From positions 1 to 59,009 of the forward strand of contig UQLL01000015.1 in assembly GCA_900541835.1 (NCBI GenBank): DNA of 59,009 nt, written 5' to 3'. This document shows positions 42,331 through 49,837 of this stretch, piece after piece. The translations under genes and the position numbers were made by a program. The notes beneath the pieces were generated by a model. That model saw only the letters and a program-made list of their open reading frames with translations, did no database searches and was not told where the DNA came from. The stretch is from an uncultured Porphyromonadaceae bacterium. Lineage in GTDB: Bacteria; Bacteroidota; Bacteroidia; Bacteroidales; Muribaculaceae. Position 1 is the stretch's first letter. Every line of letters starts with the position of its first letter.

Positions 42331-42338
42331 CAAAGTTA
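42331..42338 (-). promoter_or_regulatory. C1 peptidase -7 box
   Basis: TAACTTTG on the minus strand, 25 nt upstream of the peptidase start. Confidence 0.5.
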
Positions 42339-42395
42339 ACGAAAAAAATTGAGAGTTGTGCACCTGTAAGAGGGTGTTGCAAAATCCGGCGAATC

Positions 42396-42419
42396 GTAGG
42401 GATGCACCCTGGTGCATCC
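42396..42419. repeat. REP-like palindrome
   Basis: GTAGGGATGCACC-ct-GGTGCATCC, left member of the head-to-head pair. Confidence 0.75.
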
Positions 42420-42442
42420 GCTCTACTTCATTGATTATCGGC

Positions 42443-42466
42443 GGCTGCACCAGGGTGCAGCCCTAC
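42443..42466. repeat. REP-like palindrome
   Basis: GGCTGCACC-ag-GGTGCAGCC then CTAC, right member of the head-to-head pair. Confidence 0.75.
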
Positions 42467-42535
42467 AATCTGACCGAAATTTTGGATTTTGACACACCCT
42501 CGTCAGTGTCGGTTGTTGATAGTTGTTATCGCTTG

Positions 42536-42560
42536 CAGGGACGCATGGGCCGTGCGTCCG
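42536..42560. repeat. REP-like palindrome (diverged copy)
   Basis: GCAGGGACGCA-tgggccg-TGCGTCCG, 70 nt beyond the head-to-head pair. Confidence 0.6.
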
Positions 42561-42659
42561 AAAAAGCTGATAGAATGGACTCCCAATATGGTGCGGGAGG
42601 ACTGTTATAGCTGGTTTGAGAGAACCCCGGAGAAAAAATTGAAAAAAGTTGGCCGAAAA

Positions 42660-42691
42660 TTTGGTGGTTCGGAAAAGTTGTCGTAACTTTG
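42660..42691 (+). promoter_or_regulatory. tRNA-Cys promoter
   Basis: TTTG (42660-42663), 20 nt, TAACTTTG (42684-42691), placing the start about 12 nt before the mature tRNA. Confidence 0.75.
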
Positions 42692-42709
42692 CAGCGCAAA
42701 ACCGCAAAG

Positions 42710-42780
42710 GGTGCCATGTCCGAGTGGTTAGGTAAAGGTCTGCAAAACCTTCTACACCAGTTCGAATCTGGTTGGCACCT
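42710..42780 (+). tRNA. tRNA-Cys (GCA)
   Basis: Acceptor stem GGTGCCA/TGGCACC, anticodon arm AAGGT-CTGCAAA-ACCTT giving anticodon GCA, T-arm ACCAG-TTCGAAT-CTGGT. 71 nt including the discriminator T; CCA is not encoded. Confidence 0.95.
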
Positions 42781-42783
42781 CAG

Positions 42784-42816
42784 GGAAGCGAGCTTACAAG
42801 GCTCGCTTCCTTTTTT
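42784..42816 (+). terminator. tRNA-Cys terminator
   Basis: GGAAGCGAGC (42784-42793) pairs with GCTCGCTTCC (42801-42810), then TTTTTT. Confidence 0.9.
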
Positions 42817-42838
42817 CGTGGCAGCCAAGGTCTGACTT

Positions 42839-43090
42839 GATGCACCCTCGTTACTTCAAAAAGCATTCTCTGCTGAAGGAGCGGTATACGGGCTGACGGA
42901 GGGGGGCATCTGGCTGGCGTTTTACATAGCGGCGGGGTTGACTGCCAAGCAGGTGACGCAGGTGAGGCACCTCCAGCCCAACTCGATCAAGAAGAACAGG
43001 CAGCGGCTGTGGCAGCGCATGGGATATCGGCGGATGTCTCACTGGAAGACTGCCTGCGGGAGCTGCTGGCCGAGGGCGGGAATGAAAAAG
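42839..43090 (+). pseudogene. Remnant of a helix-turn-helix regulator gene
   Basis: In one frame the DNA reads LTEGGIWLAFYIAAGLTAKQ, then VRHLQPNSIKKNRQRLWQRMG; a one-base shift at about 43022 continues as ISADVSLEDCLRELLAEGG. This resembles the C-terminal LuxR/sigma-4-type HTH end of Bacteroidales regulators (pattern memory, not searched). There is no start or upstream domain, so it is a decayed 3' fragment. Confidence 0.45.
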
Positions 43091-43119
43091 GGCGCCCGCA
43101 GTGTCGAGCTGCGGGCGCC
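43085..43119 (-). terminator. gdhA terminator
   Basis: GGCGCCCGCAG (43091-43101) pairs with CTGCGGGCGCC (43109-43119), followed on the minus strand by CTTTTTCATT. Confidence 0.85.
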
Positions 43120-43141
43120 GGTATTTAGGGTAGGGTATGGC

Positions 43142-44479
43142 TTAGATGATGCCCTGTGCGAGCATGGCGTCGGCAACCTTCATGAAGCCGGCGATGTTGG
43201 CGCCCTTCATGTAGTTGATGTAGCCATCGGCCTGGGTGCCGAACTTGACGCAGTTCTCGTGGATGTCGGCCATGATGGTGTGCAGACGGTCGTCTACTTC
43301 CTTGGCGCTCCACTGCAGGTGCTCGGCGTCCTGGCTCATCTCGAGGCCGGAAACGGCAACGCCACCGGCGTTGACGGCTTTGCCGGGAGCGTAGGGAAGC
43401 TTGGCGGCGATGAAGGCGTCGATGGCCTCGGCCTGGCAGCCCATGTTGGAGACTTCGGCCACCATCATCACCTTGTTGGCGATGATGTTCTTGGCGTCCT
43501 CGATGCCTACCTCGTTCTGGGTGGCGCAGGGGAGTACGATGTCTACCTTCTGCTCCCAGGGCTTGCGGCCTGCGAAGAACTGGCTGCCGGGGAACTTGTC
43601 GGCGTAGGGTGCCACGATGTCGTTGCCGGAGGCGCGGAGTTCAAGCATATAGGCGATCTTCTCGGCGTCGAGGCCGGCGGGGTCGTAGATGTAGCCGTCG
43701 GGACCGGAGATGGTCACTACCTTGCCGCCGAGCTCGGTGGCCTTGGTGGCTGCGCCCCAGGCTACGTTGCCGAAGCCGGAGATTGCTATGGTCTTGCCCT
43801 TGATGTCGGTGCCGAGGTCCTTGAGCATGTGTTCTACGAAGTAGAGTGCGCCGAAGCCGGTGGCCTCGGGACGGATGCGGGAGCCGCCGAAGCTGAGGCC
43901 CTTGCCGGTGAATGTGCCGGTGTTCTCGCGGGCGAGCTTCTTGTACATGCCGTACATGTAGCCTACTTCGCGACCGCCTACGCCGATGTCACCTGCGGGT
44001 ACGTCGCGGTCGGGGCCGAGGTTGCGCCAAAGCTCCATGACGAAAGCCTGGCAGAAACGCATGATCTCGGCGTCGCTCTTGCCACGGGGGGAGAAGTCGG
44101 AGCCGCCCTTGCCGCCGCCCATGGGAAGGGTGGTGAGGGCGTTCTTGAAGGTCTGCTCGAAGCCGAGGAACTTCAGGATGCTCAGGTTAACGGAGGCGTG
44201 GAAACGGATGCCGCCCTTGTACGGGCCAATGGCATTGTTGAACTGAACGCGGTAGCCGATGTTGTTCTGCACTTCGCCCTTGTCGTCAACCCAGGTGACG
44301 CGGAAGGTGAAGATGCGGTCCGGCTCAACCATGCGCTCTATGATGCGAGCTTTCTCGAACTCAGGGTGCTGGTTGTAGACTTCTTCTACACAGAGAAGAA
44401 CTTCTTTGACGGCCTGAAGGAACTCCTTCTCGCCGGGATGCTTGGCCTCCAAGTTGGCCATGATCTCATTGATGTTCAT
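43142..44479 (-). CDS. gdhA: NADP-type glutamate dehydrogenase
   Basis: Hexameric small-subunit glutamate dehydrogenase (445 residues) that assimilates ammonium onto 2-oxoglutarate. It shows YKGGIRFHASVNLS, the catalytic-lysine motif LPMGGGKGGSDF, PAGDIGVGGREVGY and the Rossmann motif SGFGNVAWGA. ATG 44479 (MNINEIMANLEAK) is the family start; the longer frame runs through the promoter. The promoter has both boxes and a 7-bp inverted repeat over the -33 box, a candidate operator. Confidence 0.97.
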   Translation of the reverse strand: MNINEIMANLEAKHPGEKEFLQAVKEVLLCVEEVYNQHPEFEKARIIERMVEPDRIFTFRVTWVDDKGEVQNNIGYRVQFNNAIGPYKGGIRFHASVNLSILKFLGFEQTFKNALTTLPMGGGKGGSDFSPRGKSDAEIMRFCQAFVMELWRNLGPDRDVPAGDIGVGGREVGYMYGMYKKLARENTGTFTGKGLSFGGSRIRPEATGFGALYFVEHMLKDLGTDIKGKTIAISGFGNVAWGAATKATELGGKVVTISGPDGYIYDPAGLDAEKIAYMLELRASGNDIVAPYADKFPGSQFFAGRKPWEQKVDIVLPCATQNEVGIEDAKNIIANKVMMVAEVSNMGCQAEAIDAFIAAKLPYAPGKAVNAGGVAVSGLEMSQDAEHLQWSAKEVDDRLHTIMADIHENCVKFGTQADGYINYMKGANIAGFMKVADAMLAQGII

Positions 44480-44520
44480 GTCTTCTAGTTTAGATTTCTT
44501 GGTTATCTGTTTTTGTACGG

Positions 44521-44562
44521 CAAAGTTACGTCTAATTCTGGAATGGGCAAAGGGTTTTGCCC
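44521..44562 (-). promoter_or_regulatory. gdhA promoter with overlapping inverted repeat
   Basis: TAACTTTG (44528-44521), 19 nt, TTTG (44551-44548) on the minus strand. GGGCAAA (44545-44551) and TTTGCCC (44556-44562) form a perfect inverted repeat that covers the -33 box. Confidence 0.65.
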
Positions 44563-44644
44563 ACTTTTTTTGAAAATTTTTCATCGCGTCTGCTTTTGGG
44601 GTGCTTTCGCCCCCTGTGGGTCGTTGCATTTCGCCATGAAAATA

Positions 44645-44678
44645 GGAGGGCACCCAGGCCGTTGCCTGGATGCCCTCC
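44645..44678 (-). terminator. ompA-like gene terminator
   Basis: GGAGGGCA/TGCCCTCC (44645-44652 with 44671-44678) and CCAGGC/GCCTGG inside, followed on the minus strand by TATTTTC. Confidence 0.8.
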
Positions 44679-44701
44679 GTTATTGAGCGTGTGTTTTTCG
44701 A

Positions 44702-45955
44702 TTATTTCTGGGTGAAGATCACGATGCGGTTCCAGTCGTTGGTGCTGTAGGGCTGCACGTCGGAGCCGTCGTAGCGGATGGTGAGGCGGTCGCGGCTGAT
44801 GCCGTAGGTGTTGACGAGGGCGTCGGCAACGGCGTTGGCGCGGCGCTCGGAGAGCTTCATGTTGTACTCGGAGGTGCCGGTGTTGCGGTCGGCATAGCCT
44901 ACGATGGTGACGTTCTCGCTGGGGTTAGCCTTGAGCCACTCTGCCATGTTGTAGACGTTCACTTCCTCGGTGGGCATGATGGTGGAGGAGTTGATGGTGA
45001 AGCGTACGGTGGTCATGAGGGGCGCGTTGACGCAGTCCTTCTGAACGGTGGGTTCGGGGCAGGGGAGCTGGCTCTGGAGGTTGGCTACCTGGTCGTTGCA
45101 CAGGGCCAGAGCGTCGGCGAGCTGGGCGTTCTTGGCCATGGCGTCGGCGAGCTGGGTCATGTAGTCGCACTCGTTGAAGCTGGTCCAGTTGCGGCCGCCG
45201 ATGTTGAAGCTGAAGCCGCCGAGTGCTGCCACGTTGGCGTCGATGGGCTTGCCGAAGGAGCAGTTGTTCCAGTTGTCGCCGTAGAAGGTGGCGCGGGCCT
45301 CGGCGAAGAAGTCGACGTACTTGCAGAGGCGGAAGCGGAAGTTGATGCCGGCGGTGACGGGCAGGGTCCAGCTTTCGGTCTTGACGCCCTTCTCGCCGTA
45401 GCCGCCGATCCAGCTGCCGGCGGCGGGGTCGCCGTCGCTACCCTTGATGCGCCAGGTGTAGTCGCCGCCCAGGCCGATGAAGGGGATGACGCTTACGGGG
45501 CGGTTGGGGTTCACGCCGCCGAGGCTGTTGCACATGTCCCACATGAGCTCGAGGTTGAGGTTGACGTGCTTGGCGTGGGTCCAGCCGCGCAGGGGCTGGT
45601 CGGCGGTCGGGTTGTCCCAGTGCAGGGCGCCGCCGATGGCGTTGAAGCGGAAGCCGAAGTAAGGCGAGAACCAGCGACCGAAGCCGAAGTTGTAGGCTAC
45701 CGTCATCTTGGTCTTGTCGACGCGCTTGAGATTGCTCTCTGCGCCTACGCCACGTTCAACCAGGGGCTGGTTGATGCCGGCGCCTACCTGGATGAACCAG
45801 TTGTCGCGCCAGTTGCTGATGTAGTGGGTGGTCGGATCGCAGTTCACCTGTACGGCGGTCTCCGAGATCACCTCCTCGGTCTGCGCATTGGCCATGCCGG
45901 GAACGGCGACGGCTGCGCAGGCGAGTGCTGCTAAGTAAAGATTTCTGGACTTCAT
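44702..45955 (-). CDS. OmpA-family outer-membrane protein
   Basis: A 417-residue protein: signal peptide MKSRNLYLAALACAAVAVPG, an N-terminal beta-barrel (about 35-270, with FIQVGAGINQPLVERG and a terminal strand), and a C-terminal OmpA peptidoglycan-binding domain with TTVRFTINSSTIMPTEEVNV and IVGYADRNTGTSEYNMKLSE, which binds meso-DAP. Anchors the outer membrane to the wall. Highly expressed type: full-consensus promoter and about 85-nt leader. Resembles the abundant OmpA-like proteins of Bacteroidales. Confidence 0.92.
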   Translation of the reverse strand: MKSRNLYLAALACAAVAVPGMANAQTEEVISETAVQVNCDPTTHYISNWRDNWFIQVGAGINQPLVERGVGAESNLKRVDKTKMTVAYNFGFGRWFSPYFGFRFNAIGGALHWDNPTADQPLRGWTHAKHVNLNLELMWDMCNSLGGVNPNRPVSVIPFIGLGGDYTWRIKGSDGDPAAGSWIGGYGEKGVKTESWTLPVTAGINFRFRLCKYVDFFAEARATFYGDNWNNCSFGKPIDANVAALGGFSFNIGGRNWTSFNECDYMTQLADAMAKNAQLADALALCNDQVANLQSQLPCPEPTVQKDCVNAPLMTTVRFTINSSTIMPTEEVNVYNMAEWLKANPSENVTIVGYADRNTGTSEYNMKLSERRANAVADALVNTYGISRDRLTIRYDGSDVQPYSTNDWNRIVIFTQK

Positions 45956-46044
45956 AACAGTCAATTTTATTGGTTGAGTTTTTATTCGTTTGTTCAATTT
46001 AACTTTTAAACACTCAACCGATTTGGTTGGTTCGTTTTACGGCG

Positions 46045-46076
46045 CAAAGTTAGAAAGAAATTTAATGTGAACCAAA
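46045..46076 (-). promoter_or_regulatory. ompA-like gene promoter
   Basis: TTTG (46076-46073), 20 nt, TAACTTTG (46052-46045) on the minus strand. Confidence 0.75.
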
Positions 46077-46213
46077 GATTTATATAAATTTAGTTAAATT
46101 TTTTCTCCTGCACATATATAATATAGGGACTGCAAACAGTGAATCCCCGATTTTTCGGGGTATTCCTCTACGATTCGTTTAACATTTACGGATGTGGGAC
46201 GATGGTGCCCATA

Positions 46214-46245
46214 TTTGCCGATGCGGATAAAAATCATTAACTTCG
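46214..46245 (+). promoter_or_regulatory. M23-dxr-rseP promoter
   Basis: TTTG (46214-46217), 20 nt, TAACTTCG (46238-46245). Confidence 0.6.
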
Positions 46246-46296
46246 CGCTTTAAAAGGAGGGGCTTATGCGGCGCACACCGCAGAAGTCCGCAGGTC

Positions 46297-47115
46297 ATGG
46301 CAAAGCGTGGCAGATACATATTGAAACTGGAGGACCGCAGCAGGCTGCGCACGGTGCTGACGCTGGGTGTCAGTGTGTGGTGGCTTGCCGCCGGCGCAGT
46401 GGCGGCGGTGTTGCTGGGCGGTGCCGGCTGGCTGATGGGCTGGCACCAGGCCGGAGGCTCGGCCGACCGCCTGCCCGCCGACTCGCGGGAGGAGGTGGTG
46501 GACATGCTCATGCGTCTCGACTCGCTCAAGGCCGTGGTGGCCGTCAACGGTCGATATATAAATAATGTGTCGCGGTTGCTTGACACTGGCCGCATGCCCA
46601 CGGATTCGGCGTCATCGTCGCGACCGGTGGCCCCGCTGCCGCCCGACTCGCTGCCGGATGCCGGCGATGCCGAGAGGGCCTTCGTGGAGTCGATGAGCCG
46701 CCGTGGCGATTTCCGCTCTTCCGCCCTGGCGTCTATGGCTGCCGAGGGTGTGCGCTTCGGCCCTCTGTCCACGTCGGGAATCCAGACGCAGGGCTCCATG
46801 GATGGCACGGACGCGGTGATAGTGGTGCCGGACGCCGAGCCGCTGCTGGCGCCCGCCGACGCCCGCGTAGTGGACCTGCACTACACTTCCCGCGACGGCT
46901 ACACGCTGGTGCTGCAGCATCCTCGCGGGTTCATCTCGCGCATCAGCGGGATGGGCAGGGTGATAGTGGCGGCGGGGATGGACTTGTGCATGGGCGACGC
47001 CATGGGCTTCGGGCCGGGCAAGTCGCGCCGACAGGGCTCCGTCACGCTCCGCCTATGGCACAACGGCACTCCGCTCAGGCCGGCTGACTACATACGTCAG
47101 CCCAACCAGAAATGA
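46297..47115 (+). CDS. Membrane-anchored, degenerate M23 (LytM-like) protein
   Basis: A 272-residue protein with one membrane helix (about 21-46), a coiled region, and a C-terminal part resembling the LytM/M23 fold (LAPADARVVDLHYTSRDGYT, LQHPRGFISRISGM, AAGMDLCMGDAMGFG). Zinc ligands are missing: no HxxxD before the fold and the usual HLHFE is VTLRLWHNG. It is therefore probably a non-catalytic amidase activator or scaffold. First gene of a unit with dxr (10-nt gap) and rseP. A good SD (AAGGAGG) precedes another ATG at 46266 in a different frame, so the start is slightly uncertain. Confidence 0.8.
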   Translation: MAKRGRYILKLEDRSRLRTVLTLGVSVWWLAAGAVAAVLLGGAGWLMGWHQAGGSADRLPADSREEVVDMLMRLDSLKAVVAVNGRYINNVSRLLDTGRMPTDSASSSRPVAPLPPDSLPDAGDAERAFVESMSRRGDFRSSALASMAAEGVRFGPLSTSGIQTQGSMDGTDAVIVVPDAEPLLAPADARVVDLHYTSRDGYTLVLQHPRGFISRISGMGRVIVAAGMDLCMGDAMGFGPGKSRRQGSVTLRLWHNGTPLRPADYIRQPNQK

Positions 47116-47125
47116 ATACGACCAT

Positions 47126-48295
47126 ATGACAGACAACAACATATGCAACATAGCCGTCATGGGCTCCACGGGCAGCATCGGCACGCAGACGCTCGACGTC
47201 ATGGCCGAGCACCCGGAGTGCTTCCGTGCCTCGCTGCTGGCGGCACATCGGAACTGGGAGCTGCTTGCCGACCAGGCCAGGCGCTTCCGTCCGCGGGCGG
47301 TGGTGATTGCCGACGAGTCCCTGATGCCCCGGCTGAAAGAGGCTATTGATGGCACTGGGGTAAAAGTATACGGCGGCAACCGGACCATCGAGGAACTGGC
47401 GGCCGACCCTGCACACGACACGGTGGTGGCGGCCATGGTGGGTTACTCCGGGCTGCCGTCGGTGCTTGCCGCAGCCAGGGCCGGAAAACGCATCGCACTG
47501 GCCAACAAGGAGACACTGGTGGCCGCCGGTGAGCTGGTTACGCGCCTCTGCCGCGAGCATGGCGCCGAGCTGCTGCCCGTCGACAGCGAGCACTCGGCCA
47601 TCTTCCAGTGTCTGCAAGGGGAGGCTCCCGAGGCCGTCAGCCGCATTATCCTCACGGCCTCCGGCGGTCCATTCCGCACCTGCACCATCGACGAGCTGGA
47701 GACAAAGACCCCGGCCGACGCCCTGCGCCATCCCAACTGGGACATGGGCGCCAAGGTGACCATCGACTCCGCGTCGATGATGAACAAGGGCTTCGAGATG
47801 ATAGAGGCCCGCTGGCTCTTCTCTTGCCCGCCGGAGCACATTGCTGTGGCCGTGCACCCGCAGTCCATAGTCCATTCCATGGTGGAGTTCTGCGACGGCG
47901 CCCTCAAGGCCCAGCTCGGCGTGCCCGACATGCGCCTGCCCATAGCCTACGCGCTCGGCTATCCGCATCGTCTGCCTACATTGCGCAGGCCATTGACAAT
48001 CAGCGATATGGCCACGCTCACCTTCGAGGCCCCGGACCTGGATCGCTTCCCGCTGCTGGCCTATGCTTACGAGTCCATAGACAGGGGCGGCACGGCCCCG
48101 GCCGTCATGGCAGCCGCCGACGAGGTGGCCGTTGCGGCGTTCCTCAAGGGTGCCATCGGCTTCATGGACATCGTCCGCGTGGTGCGCCGCGTCCTCGACC
48201 GAGCCGACTTCTCCCTCAACCCCGACTACCAGACAATCATCGAGGCCGACGCCCAGGGCCGACGCTTCGCCAACGAAACGATACAGACACTGTAA
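47126..48295 (+). CDS. dxr: 1-deoxy-D-xylulose 5-phosphate reductoisomerase
   Basis: Second enzyme of the MEP isoprenoid pathway. The 389-residue protein has the NADPH motif MGSTGSIGTQT (12-22), the NKETLVAAGE loop, the metal motif DSEHSAIFQ, and the fosmidomycin-site segment SASMMNKGFEMIEARWLF. The stop codon is immediately followed by the rseP ATG. Confidence 0.98.
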   Translation: MTDNNICNIAVMGSTGSIGTQTLDVMAEHPECFRASLLAAHRNWELLADQARRFRPRAVVIADESLMPRLKEAIDGTGVKVYGGNRTIEELAADPAHDTVVAAMVGYSGLPSVLAAARAGKRIALANKETLVAAGELVTRLCREHGAELLPVDSEHSAIFQCLQGEAPEAVSRIILTASGGPFRTCTIDELETKTPADALRHPNWDMGAKVTIDSASMMNKGFEMIEARWLFSCPPEHIAVAVHPQSIVHSMVEFCDGALKAQLGVPDMRLPIAYALGYPHRLPTLRRPLTISDMATLTFEAPDLDRFPLLAYAYESIDRGGTAPAVMAAADEVAVAAFLKGAIGFMDIVRVVRRVLDRADFSLNPDYQTIIEADAQGRRFANETIQTL

Positions 48296-49762
48296 ATGGA
48301 GACATTCCTCATAAAAGCGGCCCAGCTGGTGCTCGCTTTGGCCTTCCTGGTCATCATCCACGAGTTCGGCCACTTCCTGTTCGCCCGCATGTTCGGTGTG
48401 CGGGTGGAGAAGTTCTACATCTTCTTCAACCCCTGGTTCTCGCTGTTCCGCTACAAGAGCCGCTGCCTGAAGCGCCTGGAGGCCCGGGAGAAGGCACGCG
48501 CCGCAGCCGAGGCCAAGGGCATCACCTACATTCCTGCCGAGGAGACGGTGGACGCCGGCTGCAAGAAGCGCCGCAGCCATTTCTGGAAGGAGACCGAGTA
48601 CGGCATCGGCTGGCTCCCCCTGGGAGGCTACTGCAAGATCGCCGGCATGATCGACGAGTCCATGGACACGGAGCAGATGAAGCGTCCGCCGCAGCCCTGG
48701 GAGTTCCGCTCCAAGCCGGCCTGGCAGCGTCTGCTGATCATGGTGGCCGGAGTGCTCTTCAACTTCCTGCTGGCCATCCTCATCTACGCCGGCATAGTAT
48801 ACTCCACCGGCGAGGAGTACGTGCCCTTCACCGAGGCCCAAGACGGCATGGTCTATTCCCCGGCGGCCCAGAGCATCGGCTTCCGCGACGGCGACATACC
48901 CCTCACCGCCGACGGCAAGACCCTCGAGCGTCCCTCGCAGATGACAGATATGCTCCAGTCCAGCCGCATCACTGTGCTCCGTGGTAAGGATACGGTTGCC
49001 ATCGCCGTGCCAGAGAAGTTCATCTTCACCGTCGACAAGGAGGCCAAGGAGGGCAACAGCCTCTTCACCTTCATGGCCTATTCCATCCCGGCCCAGTTCG
49101 CCAAGATCGTCAGCGGCGAGGGCGCCGAGAAGGCGGGCGTAAAGGCCGGTGACCGCGTCGTGGCCATCGACGGGCGCCCCATACGTGACGTCTACACCTT
49201 CCTGCGCACAGTCAAGGGCCACGCCAACAAGACCATGGGGCTGACGGTGGCGCGCCGAGAGCATGGTCGCACCGACACCCTCACCCTCCAGGTGCCTCTC
49301 AACGCCAGTTCACAGATGGGAGTCAAGCTCGAGACAGACCCCGCCAAGTTCTACCGCAGCAAGGTGATCCGCTACAACCTGCTCACCTCCGTGCCACGCG
49401 GAGTGCAGATGGGTACCGACAAGCTCACCTCCTACGTCTCCTCCATGAAGATGGTCTTCACCAAGGAGGGTGCCCGGAGCATCGGCGGCTTCGGCACCAT
49501 CGGCTCCATCTTCCCCGACAAGTGGGACTGGATAGCCTTCTGGAACATCGCCGCCTTCCTCAGCGTGGCCCTGGCGTTCATGAACATCCTGCCCATCCCG
49601 GCACTGGACGGCGGACACGTCATGTTCCTGCTCTACGAAGTCATCTTCCGCCGCAAGCCCGGCGAGAAGTTCATGGAATACGCCCAGTACACCGGCATGA
49701 TTCTGCTGCTTCTGCTGCTCCTGTACGCCAACGGCATGGACATAGTGCGCCTCTTCAAGTAA
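48296..49762 (+). CDS. rseP: Site-2 intramembrane protease RseP
   Basis: A 488-residue zinc protease that cleaves membrane-bound anti-sigma factors. HEFGHF is at 22-27, a PDZ domain (EGAEKAGVKAGDRVVAIDGR) near 280, and NILPIPALDGGH near 428. An insertion of about 60 charged residues (about 55-100) follows the first helix, longer than in E. coli (450 residues). Directly follows dxr with no gap. Confidence 0.95.
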   Translation: METFLIKAAQLVLALAFLVIIHEFGHFLFARMFGVRVEKFYIFFNPWFSLFRYKSRCLKRLEAREKARAAAEAKGITYIPAEETVDAGCKKRRSHFWKETEYGIGWLPLGGYCKIAGMIDESMDTEQMKRPPQPWEFRSKPAWQRLLIMVAGVLFNFLLAILIYAGIVYSTGEEYVPFTEAQDGMVYSPAAQSIGFRDGDIPLTADGKTLERPSQMTDMLQSSRITVLRGKDTVAIAVPEKFIFTVDKEAKEGNSLFTFMAYSIPAQFAKIVSGEGAEKAGVKAGDRVVAIDGRPIRDVYTFLRTVKGHANKTMGLTVARREHGRTDTLTLQVPLNASSQMGVKLETDPAKFYRSKVIRYNLLTSVPRGVQMGTDKLTSYVSSMKMVFTKEGARSIGGFGTIGSIFPDKWDWIAFWNIAAFLSVALAFMNILPIPALDGGHVMFLLYEVIFRRKPGEKFMEYAQYTGMILLLLLLLYANGMDIVRLFK

Positions 49763-49790
49763 GTACGCACGGCAGCATGAACGCGACAGT

Positions 49791-49814
49791 GTAGGGACGC
49801 ACCCTGGTGCGTCC
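49791..49814. repeat. REP-like palindrome
   Basis: GTAGGGACGCACC-ct-GGTGCGTCC, a perfect copy in the 75-nt gap before the methyltransferase. Confidence 0.8.
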
Positions 49815-49837
49815 GTCCCAAACGACTTGACAAAACA

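Larger units (their letters stand above)
42370..42502. repeat. REPIN/MITE-like head-to-head palindrome pair
   Basis: Two REP-like palindromes (42396-42419 and 42443-42466) face each other. The outer ends are an imperfect inverted repeat: GAGGGTGTTGCAAAATCC near 42371 and, read inward from the right end, GAGGGTGTGTCAAAATCC (near 42485-42502). The right half recurs at the window's end (58958-59009) in opposite orientation. The unit can fold into a long hairpin. Confidence 0.65.
42306..42709. other. Gap between pepC-like gene and tRNA-Cys
   Basis: No gene. Contains the peptidase promoter, a head-to-head pair of REP-like palindromes, a further REP-like copy and the tRNA promoter. Confidence 0.6.
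45956..46296. other. Divergent promoter region ompA-like / M23-like
   Basis: AT-rich with no gene. Contains both promoters and a hairpin CCCCGA-tttt-TCGGGG at 46145-46160. Confidence 0.6.

Noticed and set aside
42938..44488. 516-residue plus-strand frame over the HTH remnant and gdhA
   Set aside because: Only its first 30 codons are meaningful (HTH remnant); the rest is antisense to gdhA.
46266..46565. ORF with a strong SD just upstream of the M23-like start
   Set aside because: The frame has low coding quality and overlaps the M23-like gene; kept only as a note on start choice.
47075..49264. 729-residue minus-strand frame opposite dxr and rseP
   Set aside because: Both plus-strand genes have complete catalytic motifs; the antisense protein has Gly/His/Leu-rich shadow composition.
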